From: Deltaproteobacteria bacterium
GTDB taxonomy: Bacteria; JAMCPX01
Length of the DNA stretch: 64,000 nt
Reading direction: 5' to 3'
NCBI GenBank assembly: GCA_023382265.1
Contig: JAMCPX010000061.1
Location: 1-64,000 of the forward strand
The notes under the pieces are model-generated. The model searched no databases. It was given only the letters and a program-made list of their open reading frames with translations, and was not told where the DNA came from. Numbering within the stretch: position 1 is the stretch's first letter; every line of letters begins with the position of its first letter. This document shows positions 57,515-64,000 of this stretch, piece after piece. The position numbers and the translations under genes are program-made.

Positions 57515-58039
57515 ATGGCAGTTACAGTAAGAATACCAACACCATTGAGAAAGTATACGAATGGTAAAGATGAGATCAATGTAGAGGGTAAAACCTTGAG
57601 AGAGCTTATGGATAATCTTGATAAAAACTACAAAGGCATTGGTCCCAGAATCATGGATGAAAAAGGCAATATAAGAAGGTTTGTAAACATATACCTCAAT
57701 GATGAGGATATAAGGTTTAAATCCAACCTTGATACCGTTATCAAGGACGGGGATGTAGTATCCATCATCCCTGCTATAGCAGGCGGTGCTGCAAAAAAGG
57801 ATATTAAAAAAAAAGTATACCTGACCTACCAAAAAAGATTACTCAACAAACCCATTATATGGGAGGCGTGCAAAAAATTTGATGTAGTTATAAACATAGG
57901 GACCTCAACGGTATCGGGCGATTTTGGAATTGTTGGTATGGAATTAAAGGGTAAAAGAGAAACGGTAGAGGCACTCATTAAATGGTTCAGTAAGAAGGGT
58001 GTTAAGGTTGAACCAATAGAACAAACAATAGTGGAGTAA
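57515..58039 (+). CDS. MoaD/ThiS-type sulfur carrier fused to a NIL domain
   Basis: A 174-residue fusion. Residues 1-91 are a ubiquitin-like sulfur carrier ending in IIPAIAGG (Gly90-Gly91), the form of CysO. But the chain continues (AAKKDIKKK) into a NIL domain, residues about 98-172 (YLTYQKRLLNKPIIWEACKK, VVINIGTSTVSGDFGIVGME, KGVKVE), a domain known from the methionine importer MetN. The Gly-Gly must be exposed to be adenylated, so cleavage after residue 91 is implied. Ribosome binding site AAGGAGG. Confidence 0.88.
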   Translation: MAVTVRIPTPLRKYTNGKDEINVEGKTLRELMDNLDKNYKGIGPRIMDEKGNIRRFVNIYLNDEDIRFKSNLDTVIKDGDVVSIIPAIAGGAAKKDIKKKVYLTYQKRLLNKPIIWEACKKFDVVINIGTSTVSGDFGIVGMELKGKRETVEALIKWFSKKGVKVEPIEQTIVE

Positions 58040-58041
58040 CA

Positions 58042-58839
58042 ATGCTTACGGACATACAGGTAGAGAGATATTCGAGACATATAATACTTGATGGTGTGGG
58101 TGGCAAGGGACAGGAAAAATTGCTCAATGCAAAAGTCCTTATTATAGGTGCTGGAGGGCTTGGTGCACCTGCGGCCATGTATCTATCAGCAAGCGGTGTT
58201 GGAACTATCGGTGTCGTTGATTTTGATGATGTTGACATATCGAATCTCCAGAGACAGATAATCCATTCTACAATGGATATCGGGACACCAAAGGTTGACT
58301 CAGCGGCAAAGACTATCGGTGCTATTAATCCCGATATTTCTGTAAACAAATACAACGTAAAGCTTACATCTGACAACATAATGGGCATAATAAAGGATTA
58401 TGAGATTATTATCGATGCTACCGATTCGTTTCCCGCAAGATACCTTATAAATGATGCCTGCGTGCTTACAGGAAAGAAAAATGTCTACGGTAGTATTTTC
58501 AAGTTTGAGGGTCAGGCCACGGTATTCTCGCCGCACGAAGGACCATGTCTTAGATGTCTTTATCCTGAGCCCCCACCCCCAGGTATGGTTCCAAGCTGCA
58601 AAGAGGTTGGTGTGCTTGGTGTTGTGCCAGGATTTATAGGTGTTGTTCAGGCAACAGAGGCTGTTAAGCTGATACTTGGTATCGGCAGGCCATTGATCAA
58701 CAGGATGCTAATTTATGATGCGCTTCGCATGGAAGTCAGAGAGATGAAGATTAGAAAGGATCCGGCTTGCCCGCTGTGCGGAGATCATCCAACCGTTACA
58801 GCCCTTATTGATTATGAAGAGTTCTGTGGCGTTAGATGA
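58042..58839 (+). CDS. moeB: E1-like adenylyltransferase ThiF/MoeB
   Basis: A 265-residue enzyme that adenylates the carrier's C-terminal glycine. ATP loop GAGGLGAPAAMYLSASGVG, then DFDDVDISNLQRQI, and zinc cysteines in CLRCLYPEPPPPG and CPLCG. There is no rhodanese domain, so sulfur must come from another protein, such as TusA/DsrE proteins of the same operon. Two bases after the carrier gene; ATGA overlap with the next. Confidence 0.93.
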   Translation: MLTDIQVERYSRHIILDGVGGKGQEKLLNAKVLIIGAGGLGAPAAMYLSASGVGTIGVVDFDDVDISNLQRQIIHSTMDIGTPKVDSAAKTIGAINPDISVNKYNVKLTSDNIMGIIKDYEIIIDATDSFPARYLINDACVLTGKKNVYGSIFKFEGQATVFSPHEGPCLRCLYPEPPPPGMVPSCKEVGVLGVVPGFIGVVQATEAVKLILGIGRPLINRMLIYDALRMEVREMKIRKDPACPLCGDHPTVTALIDYEEFCGVR

Positions 58840-59135
58840 AGCTGTGTGTACTCATTGCACTGAATGGTAAGGGTATAGTTCAAACCCTGAAACAGATTTT
58901 ACAGGATTTCGGTGATGGCATAGAACTGTTTTTATACAATGACGGGGTTTTACTGATCGATGATGAAGATTTTTTATCATTGTCAAAACATATAAAAATA
59001 ACCCTCTGTGATGTAAGCGCGAAAGAGAGAGGGCTTAAGAGGAGAGAAGGATTCAAGTTCGGCAGTCTTTATGACCTTTCAAGTATGATAACGCACGCTG
59101 ATAAGTTCATTCCTCTCGCGGATGGATCTTTATGA
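58836..59135 (+). CDS. small DsrE-like protein (with conserved Cys)
   Basis: A 99-residue protein of DsrE/TusD-like pattern: N-terminal strand, YNDGVLLIDDEDF, then ITLCDVSAKERG, whose Cys58 is at the persulfide position of the family. Start overlaps moeB and stop overlaps the next gene (ATGA each), so it is translationally coupled. Likely a sulfur relay subunit; weakly conserved. Confidence 0.6.
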   Translation: MKLCVLIALNGKGIVQTLKQILQDFGDGIELFLYNDGVLLIDDEDFLSLSKHIKITLCDVSAKERGLKRREGFKFGSLYDLSSMITHADKFIPLADGSL

Positions 59136-59443
59136 AGATAGTAGTATTTATCAAAGAGAAGAACTTAGAAAGGCTTAAAGACGGCATAAGGCTTGCACTT
59201 GGTCTTACTATTAATCACAGAGTCTCTTTGGTTATCACAGGGGTATCTGCTGATATCATTTCTGGTGCATTAAACGATCATGCTTTTAAGGCATCGCTGG
59301 AAGAAAGCATAGGGCTTTTAAATGGTATGTCGGGTGAGGTGCGGTCCCAAAAAGCCATTACAGGCATTGATAAAGCTGGTCTTATATCAAACGGGGAACT
59401 AATGAATTTAACGCTCAATTCCGACTCTGTTGTGGTTTGGTAG
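59132..59443 (+). CDS. small DsrE/DsrF-like protein without Cys
   Basis: A 103-residue protein with a similar alpha/beta pattern (MKIVVFIKEKNLERLKDGIR, VSLVITGVSADII) but no cysteine at all. Together with the preceding gene it resembles the TusD/TusC or DsrE/DsrF pairs in which only one partner carries the active Cys. Function inferred from pattern and context. Confidence 0.5.
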   Translation: MKIVVFIKEKNLERLKDGIRLALGLTINHRVSLVITGVSADIISGALNDHAFKASLEESIGLLNGMSGEVRSQKAITGIDKAGLISNGELMNLTLNSDSVVVW

Positions 59444-59444
59444 T

Positions 59445-60638
59445 ATGGACATAAGTAAGATTTTATCAAATCCCGTATCACTCAAACTCGACATCATGTT
59501 GAGGGGTATAAGGGTTGACCGGGTACTTTTAGATTTATTGAGTAAAAGTAATTACATCTTTACCGTAGAGGGTATAGAGCTTGAGCTGAAAAACGGTATC
59601 AAAGTAAGGGCACCTTATCTTGATAAGGTATCAAGGCGCTCACCGTATATGCTTGATTATGAATCTAAGGAGATAGTGGTTGATGAGCACAGGGTCACTG
59701 TTAAGCTAACAGGCGATTTCCAGATTAACAAAAAGAAAACCTCTAACAATATTTTAATGTCCCGTATAGCGAATCTATACGGCAAGTACCTTGCTATAAC
59801 GCCAACCCCGTCATGCGGATTCTTTGGAGAGAGGCTTGCATGTGCATTCTGTCCTGCGGTTGTAGATGAGCAAAGAGAGGGCAGTGCTGTTTCCGTAGAT
59901 GATGTTCTTGAGACAATCAGAGAGATTTACAAGACAGAGAAGCCGTCGATAATACTTCTGAGCATTGGTGATATGGGAACGGATGATGGTGGAATAGAGT
60001 TTGCGGAACAGTACATTAAAGCCATCCATAAATATTTTAATGTAATGATCATGCTTGAGGTATCGCCGCCAAAATATCCTGAATGGATAGATACTGCTTA
60101 TGGTGCCGGCGCCGATGCGATCTGCTTTAATATAGATATCTTTGATCAGAAGCTCTTTAATGAGTTGTGTCCGGGAAAGGCAAAAGATAATGGCAGGGAA
60201 AGGTATTTTAATGCACTTAAGTACGCAACAGGCATATACCCGCAAGGCACTGTATTAACACATCTTATTCTTGGTATAGAGCCTGTAGAGTCAACCATAA
60301 CAGGCATTCAGTATCTTACTTCAATAGGAGTTGTGCCAATACTCTCTGTATTCAGACCTGTAAATAAGAGTATGATGAAGTATTTTGTAAACCTATCGAT
60401 TGAAGAAATACTGCCTGTTTACACATCTCTTTACTGCTCTATGCGTAAAAACAAGATCCCATTTACGTGGACCAAGCATCTTGGTTTTGCCATTACTCCA
60501 TTAGAGGCAAGCATATTTAATTGCAGAAATGATCTAAAGAACAGAATGGCTCTTATGGTAGAAGGATCAACTGCTATAGATAGTATAAGAGCAGGCATGC
60601 TTCGCATAAGAAGATCACTCAGGGTTAAAGAATTATGA
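59445..60638 (+). CDS. radical SAM-like protein with C-x8-C-x2-C motif
   Basis: A 398-residue protein starting at ATG 59445 (a TTG 15 bases earlier is open). The cysteines Cys124, Cys133 and Cys136 (SCGFFGERLACAFCP) sit at the start of a TIM-barrel-like region (ILLSIGDMGTDDGG, MLEVSPPKY, DAICFNIDIFD, LTHLILGIEP), as in radical SAM enzymes, but with eight instead of three residues in the first gap. A roughly 110-residue N-terminal domain precedes it. Substrate unknown. Confidence 0.7.
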   Translation: MDISKILSNPVSLKLDIMLRGIRVDRVLLDLLSKSNYIFTVEGIELELKNGIKVRAPYLDKVSRRSPYMLDYESKEIVVDEHRVTVKLTGDFQINKKKTSNNILMSRIANLYGKYLAITPTPSCGFFGERLACAFCPAVVDEQREGSAVSVDDVLETIREIYKTEKPSIILLSIGDMGTDDGGIEFAEQYIKAIHKYFNVMIMLEVSPPKYPEWIDTAYGAGADAICFNIDIFDQKLFNELCPGKAKDNGRERYFNALKYATGIYPQGTVLTHLILGIEPVESTITGIQYLTSIGVVPILSVFRPVNKSMMKYFVNLSIEEILPVYTSLYCSMRKNKIPFTWTKHLGFAITPLEASIFNCRNDLKNRMALMVEGSTAIDSIRAGMLRIRRSLRVKEL

Positions 60639-62017
60639 CACAGCAAAAGTATCTAATAGATAAAAGACATATCTCTATTATACTATTTCAAAAATTATAT
60701 AAGCCTGCAGTGTTCTTTATTGTAATTGGTTTATTACTCTTGTGGGAACGGCATCCGGATATTACAGGTTTATCAAATAACGCACATGATACGCTTGGTA
60801 TATTCTTTTTATGTGTGATATTATGGATCACGAATATTATACCGCCTGCAATAACAGGTTTTACAGGCATAGTCCTCCTTGTAATAAGCAAGGCATTACG
60901 GCCGGAAGAGGTTTATCAAATGTTCTTTACAGAGCCCGTATTTTTCATACTTTCTGCATTTGCAATTGCAGCAGGTATGAGAAAAACGGGTGTTGCAAGG
61001 CGCATCACTCTCTGGTTTATCTCTTTGAAAGGAAGGCTGCCGTTGAAAGCTCGGTTGTATATTATGAGCGCTGTTCTTTCTATGCTTATGCCGGAATATG
61101 CTGTTGCTGCGATGCTTATTCCAATTGTACTCGAGTCGGGTACAGGTTATAAAAAATCAGAACTCGTGAGCGTGATGTGGGGAACCCAGATAGGTGGATT
61201 GGCAACATTACTTGGCGGTGCAAGAGGCCCTCTTACCATAGCTATACTTAAAGCAACGAAAGGTATTGATATAAGCTTTTTACAATGGAGCGAGGCTGCA
61301 TTCCCTGTAGCACTTATCTTACTTATAATAGGCTACTGGATAATCTCGCTCTTTTTTAAAGATGAAAACAAACCTGCAATAGAGCTTGGTAACCCGCCCG
61401 GTATTATAAGATTTGAAGAGATTATCATGCTTGGTATTGTTATACTTACAGTTACAGGATGGATTTTATACGGCACTTCGGTAGGCCTTGCCGGTATAGG
61501 GCTGATTGCCATAATTATGCTGTTTGTATTTGGCATATTAAAGGTTGAAGACCTTACCAGACGTATAGATTGGTCTATTATAATAATGTATGGCAGTGCA
61601 ATATCCATAGGTTTTGCGCTTAATAAAACCGGTGCAGCCGCATGGCTTGGGACGTACAGCTCTTTGATATTTCCCGGTGTTATCTCCACAACAATAGGGC
61701 TTTTTTTTATAGCCGTAATCATGACTGAATTTGTCAGCCATTCAGCAGTTGTTGCCGCACTGCTGCCCGTAGGCATAGGCATGTCTGAAAGACTTGGTAT
61801 AAATCCTGTAATAATGGGTATAGGTATTGGACTTGCCTCTGGTATGGCATTTATATTCCCGTTTAGCTCACCTGGAAACATGATCGCCTATTCCTCGGGT
61901 GCTATAAAGCTTAAGGAACTCGCTTTACCAGGATTCATAATGCTTTTCATATCAATTATTATTCTATTCCTGGCAGTGGAATTTTACTATCCCGTGCTTG
62001 GATATGGGAAAATCTGA
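60635..62017 (+). CDS. SLC13/DASS-family anion transporter
   Basis: A 460-residue membrane protein with 11-12 helices of the divalent anion:sodium symporter family (GTQIGGLATLLGGARGPL, EFVSHSAVVAALLPVGIGM, PFSSPGNMIAYSSG). In this operon sulfate, or another sulfur oxyanion, is the likely substrate, while the family also carries dicarboxylates. ATGA overlap with the radical SAM gene. Confidence 0.85.
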   Translation: MTQQKYLIDKRHISIILFQKLYKPAVFFIVIGLLLLWERHPDITGLSNNAHDTLGIFFLCVILWITNIIPPAITGFTGIVLLVISKALRPEEVYQMFFTEPVFFILSAFAIAAGMRKTGVARRITLWFISLKGRLPLKARLYIMSAVLSMLMPEYAVAAMLIPIVLESGTGYKKSELVSVMWGTQIGGLATLLGGARGPLTIAILKATKGIDISFLQWSEAAFPVALILLIIGYWIISLFFKDENKPAIELGNPPGIIRFEEIIMLGIVILTVTGWILYGTSVGLAGIGLIAIIMLFVFGILKVEDLTRRIDWSIIIMYGSAISIGFALNKTGAAAWLGTYSSLIFPGVISTTIGLFFIAVIMTEFVSHSAVVAALLPVGIGMSERLGINPVIMGIGIGLASGMAFIFPFSSPGNMIAYSSGAIKLKELALPGFIMLFISIIILFLAVEFYYPVLGYGKI

Positions 62018-62044
62018 TATAATATAAAAGGAGGAAGACGTAAC

Positions 62045-62731
62045 ATGATAAAGAAAGAGCAAATAGGGCAAATAGCTAATGAATTTGAGGAGAGGTCCCA
62101 GGAGGAACTCATTGCGTATGCGATAAATGAGTTTAATAAAGACATCGCTTTTGCATGCAGCTTTGGTATGGAAGATGTTTGTATTGTTGATATGATCGCA
62201 AAGGTGGCCCCTGATACGAATATCTTTTATCTGGATACCGGGGTTTTCTTCAAAGAGACTTATGAGCTTATAGAAAGACTCAAAAAAAGATATGGCATAA
62301 AGTTTGAATGTGTAAAGGCACTTATGTCGCTTGAAGAACAGGCAGATAAGTACGGACCGGAATTGTGGAAGAAGAATCCTGATCTTTGCTGTAAGATAAG
62401 AAAGGTGGAGCCGTTGAAGAGAAAACTTGCAACTGTTAAGGCATGGGTTACAGGCATCAGAAGAGAGCAGGCACCAACAAGGGCGAACGCAAAGACAGTA
62501 GAGTGGGATGATAAATTTGGTATAGTGAAATTCAATCCTCTCGTCAGGTGGACAGCCAAGGATGTACTGGGCTATGTTATGGGTCACGGCATCCCCTACA
62601 ACCCTCTTCATGATAAGGGCTATCCGAGTATAGGCTGTGAGCCGTGCACAGCTCCGATTAAAGCCGGCGAAGATCCAAGATCAGGTAGGTGGAAAGGGTT
62701 TGAAAAGAAAGAATGCGGTTTGCACGTATAA
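62045..62731 (+). CDS. cysH: assimilatory APS reductase ([4Fe-4S] type CysH)
   Basis: A 228-residue PP-loop reductase giving sulfite and AMP from adenylylsulfate. FACSFGMEDVCIVDM, TGIRREQAPTRA, catalytic Cys224 in KECGLH. The paired cysteines CC (115-116) and CxxC (198-201) bind a [4Fe-4S] cluster and mark it as an APS rather than PAPS enzyme. Ribosome binding site AAAAGGAGG. Neither ATP sulfurylase nor sulfite reductase is in the window. Confidence 0.93.
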   Translation: MIKKEQIGQIANEFEERSQEELIAYAINEFNKDIAFACSFGMEDVCIVDMIAKVAPDTNIFYLDTGVFFKETYELIERLKKRYGIKFECVKALMSLEEQADKYGPELWKKNPDLCCKIRKVEPLKRKLATVKAWVTGIRREQAPTRANAKTVEWDDKFGIVKFNPLVRWTAKDVLGYVMGHGIPYNPLHDKGYPSIGCEPCTAPIKAGEDPRSGRWKGFEKKECGLHV

Positions 62732-62743
62732 AAAGGAGGTAAT

Positions 62744-63217
62744 ATGAACAAAGCATCAATAATCGTGCTCTCAGGCGATATGGATAAGGTCATTGCAGCA
62801 TTTAACATCGCAATAGGTGCTGCATCATCAGGTATGGATGTTACAATGCTATTTACTTTCTGGGGACTTAATGTGCTTAGGAAGGATAAGATTGGCGCTA
62901 ATGCAAAGGGCATAATGCAGAAGATGCTCACGTGGATGAATAAGGGCGGAACAGAAAACCTGCCTATGTCAAGATTCAATATGTTTGGGCTTGGAACGTG
63001 GATGATGAAAAAGCTGATGAAGAGATACAAAATGCCGAGTGTAAAAGAACTTTACACAATATCAAAACAACTCGGTGTAAAGGTTATAGCATGCACAATT
63101 ACAATGGGCATGATGGGGATTGCCAAGGAAGATCTTGTGGATGACGTTGATGAGTTTGCAGGCGTTATAACCTATATCAAAGAGGCGCAGGAATCGAAGA
63201 TCAATCTATTTATATAG
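62744..63217 (+). CDS. DsrE2-type sulfur relay protein
   Basis: A 157-residue protein of the DsrE/F-like (DsrE2) group, commonly found beside tusA. IVLSGDMDKVIAAFNIAIGA, TFWGLNVLRKDK, and Cys117 in VIACTITMGMMGI, the usual persulfide site. A hydrophobic N-terminal helix region is present. AAAGGAGG before the ATG. Confidence 0.88.
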   Translation: MNKASIIVLSGDMDKVIAAFNIAIGAASSGMDVTMLFTFWGLNVLRKDKIGANAKGIMQKMLTWMNKGGTENLPMSRFNMFGLGTWMMKKLMKRYKMPSVKELYTISKQLGVKVIACTITMGMMGIAKEDLVDDVDEFAGVITYIKEAQESKINLFI

Positions 63218-63226
63218 GAGGAATAC

Positions 63227-63457
63227 ATGAAGATAGATAAGACAATAGATACAACAGGGCTTTTATGCCCTCTGCCGATACTTAGGACTGCTCAGGCAGT
63301 AAAGGAAATTAAAGCAGGGGAAACACTTGAGATCCTTGCTACGGATCCCGGTATAAAAGAAGATATAAAAAACTGGTGCACCATGACCGGTCATGAACTT
63401 ATTGATATTGTAGATCAGGATGATAAGATTATTGTGCATTTGAAAAAATCCAGTTAG
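63227..63457 (+). CDS. tusA: TusA-family sulfurtransferase
   Basis: A 76-residue SirA/TusA protein; Cys14 in GLLCPLPIL (CPxP motif) carries persulfide sulfur. ILATDPGIKEDIKNWC follows the standard fold. Last gene of the operon, nine bases after the DsrE2 gene, with ATAGGAGG. Confidence 0.94.
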   Translation: MKIDKTIDTTGLLCPLPILRTAQAVKEIKAGETLEILATDPGIKEDIKNWCTMTGHELIDIVDQDDKIIVHLKKSS

Positions 63458-63519
63458 CCCAAAAATGCAATAGAGACAGTAGTATCTAATTACGTATTAA
63501 ACCTATATATCATTAGGTC

Positions 63520-63548
63520 TTGACTTTTATAGATTTTATTTGTAGAGA
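63520..63548 (+). promoter_or_regulatory. promoter of the tRNA-Gly/tRNA-Cys unit
   Basis: TTGACT (63520-63525), 17 bases, TAGAGA (63543-63548), 13 bases before tRNA-Gly. Confidence 0.55.
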
Positions 63549-63561
63549 AATATAAAGTTAT

Positions 63562-63633
63562 GCGGGTGTAGTTCAGTGGTAGAACGTCGCCTTGCCAAGG
63601 CGAAAGTCGTGGGTTCAAATCCCATCGCCCGCT
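63562..63633 (+). tRNA. tRNA-Gly (GCC)
   Basis: Acceptor GCGGGTG / CGCCCGC, anticodon loop TTGCCAA (anticodon GCC), T-loop GTTCAAATC, discriminator T at 63633. No CCA encoded. Confidence 0.97.
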
Positions 63634-63644
63634 TTTATATATTT

Positions 63645-63746
63645 ACTCCGTTAGAAAGCCCGCCATGTATGGTGGAAATACTATGATAGAGCTCAAATCT
63701 TCATAGCAAGTTCGTGGTTCGGAGCAGCATCCCTTTCTAACGGGGT
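63645..63746 (+). repeat. structured inverted-repeat segment between two tRNA genes
   Basis: Arms ACTCCGTTAGAAAG (63645-63658) and CTTTCTAACGGGGT (63733-63746) pair over 14 positions with one G-T. The 74-base interior has CCGCCAT/ATGGTGG and CTATGA/TCATAG helices. It could be a small RNA processed from the tRNA transcript or a small mobile repeat. Confidence 0.6.
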
Positions 63747-63750
63747 TTAT

Positions 63751-63821
63751 GGCGGCATAGCCAAGTGGTAAGGCAGCGGTCTGCAAAACCGTTATCTCCG
63801 GTTCAAATCCGGATGCCGCCT
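63751..63821 (+). tRNA. tRNA-Cys (GCA)
   Basis: Acceptor GGCGGCA / TGCCGCC, anticodon loop CTGCAAA (anticodon GCA), T-loop GTTCAAATC, discriminator T typical of tRNA-Cys. No CCA encoded. Its 3' end adjoins an integrase gene, so it is the probable attachment site. Confidence 0.97.
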
Positions 63822-63838
63822 TTTGATTTTTCAAGGAG

Positions 63839-64000
63839 TTAGACACTTTCGTGCCCTCCCTCTATTTGCCCTGCTACCGTTTTTGCTACAACATCGCCAA
63901 CCTTATCCAAAACTTCTACACCACCTCTCAGATTATTGGGTGCCAGATGCGCATACCGCTCCGTCATTGCTGCTGTCTTATGTCCGAGTAAACGCTGCAC
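63839..64000 (-). CDS. tyrosine recombinase/phage integrase, C-terminal end (partial)
   Basis: The minus strand from the window edge encodes VQRLLGHKTAAMTERYAHLA, then PNNLRGGVEVLDKV and a stop at 63839. LLGHK...TERYAHL is the last conserved block of tyrosine recombinases, with the histidine and the nucleophilic tyrosine. The gene ends 18 bases beyond tRNA-Cys, the usual layout of an integrated island. The rest lies outside the window. Confidence 0.92.
   Translation of the reverse strand: MQRLLGHKTAAMTERYAHLAPNNLRGGVEVLDKVGDVVAKTVAGQIEGGHESV

Noticed and set aside
61964-62611. 215-residue minus-strand frame opposite the APS reductase
   Set aside because: Antisense shadow of cysH and the transporter end; composition is not protein-like.
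63645-63746. Integron attC site
   Set aside because: The arms read GTTA...TAAC, the opposite orientation to attC core sites (TAAC...GTTA), and no array of cassettes is present.
63643-63846. Minus-strand frame across tRNA-Cys and the hairpin
   Set aside because: It translates the complement of a tRNA gene (SGFEPEITVLQTAALPLG is the common artefact).

Overview
The window looks like a chromosomal piece of a low-GC (roughly 40%) Gram-negative bacterium. Evidence for this is lipoproteins with lipoboxes, a complete Tol-Pal set, a meso-diaminopimelate-type MurE (DNPR motif) and a proteobacterial-style division and cell wall (dcw) cluster. A [4Fe-4S]-type APS reductase, radical SAM and diiron-type proteins, methylmalonyl-CoA mutase and acyl-CoA genes suggest an anaerobic or microaerophilic relative of the former Deltaproteobacteria. 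That placement is inference; no rRNA is present.

Layout. 1-6.6 kb: a surface lipoprotein with Ig-like and propeller repeats, a small Sm-like protein, a leucyl aminopeptidase broken by a homopolymer frameshift, a cobalamin adenosyltransferase and the catalytic subunit of methylmalonyl-CoA mutase. 6.6-12.1 kb: an Rhs (YD-repeat) island with a 5'-truncated main gene, displaced toxin-tip/partner cassettes, core fragments and an IS110-family transposase remnant. The island is bounded by a 78-bp direct duplication of the mutase 3' end. 12.3-17 kb: pal-tolQRAB-cpoB. 17-19 kb: an acyl-CoA dehydrogenase on the minus strand with a FadR-like operator. 19.2-37.9 kb: mraZ-rsmH-ftsL-ftsI-murE-murF-mraY-murD-ftsW-murG-murC-murB-ddl-ftsQ-ftsA-ftsZ-purM, with three MraZ boxes over the promoter. 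38-46 kb: DUF3467 protein, polyprenyl synthase, gyrA, TPR protein, acyl-CoA synthetase (minus) and an ODP-type diiron protein. 45.9-46.7 kb is gene-poor but holds a 15-residue Lys/Ala microprotein gene with its own terminator. 46.7-54.5 kb: MFS exporter, undecaprenyl-diphosphatase, ssb, IlvD/Edd dehydratase, rRNA methyltransferase, tRNA-Ser, apt and a TPR protein.

54.9-63.5 kb is the most distinctive region. It is one tightly packed apparent operon for sulfur assimilation: threonine-synthase-like enzyme, cysteine synthase, JAMM peptidase, a MoaD/ThiS sulfur carrier fused to a NIL domain, an E1-like ThiF/MoeB, two small DsrE-like proteins, a radical SAM protein with unusual cysteine spacing, an SLC13 anion transporter, APS reductase, a DsrE2-type protein and TusA. 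The genes suggest protein-thiocarboxylate-dependent cysteine (or homocysteine) synthesis, with anion import, APS reduction and persulfide relay in the same unit. The fused carrier implies a maturation cleavage after an internal Gly-Gly by the neighbouring JAMM enzyme.

The right end carries tRNA-Gly, a structured inverted-repeat segment, tRNA-Cys, and the C-terminal end of a tyrosine recombinase running off the window. This marks the edge of an integrated element at the tRNA-Cys gene.
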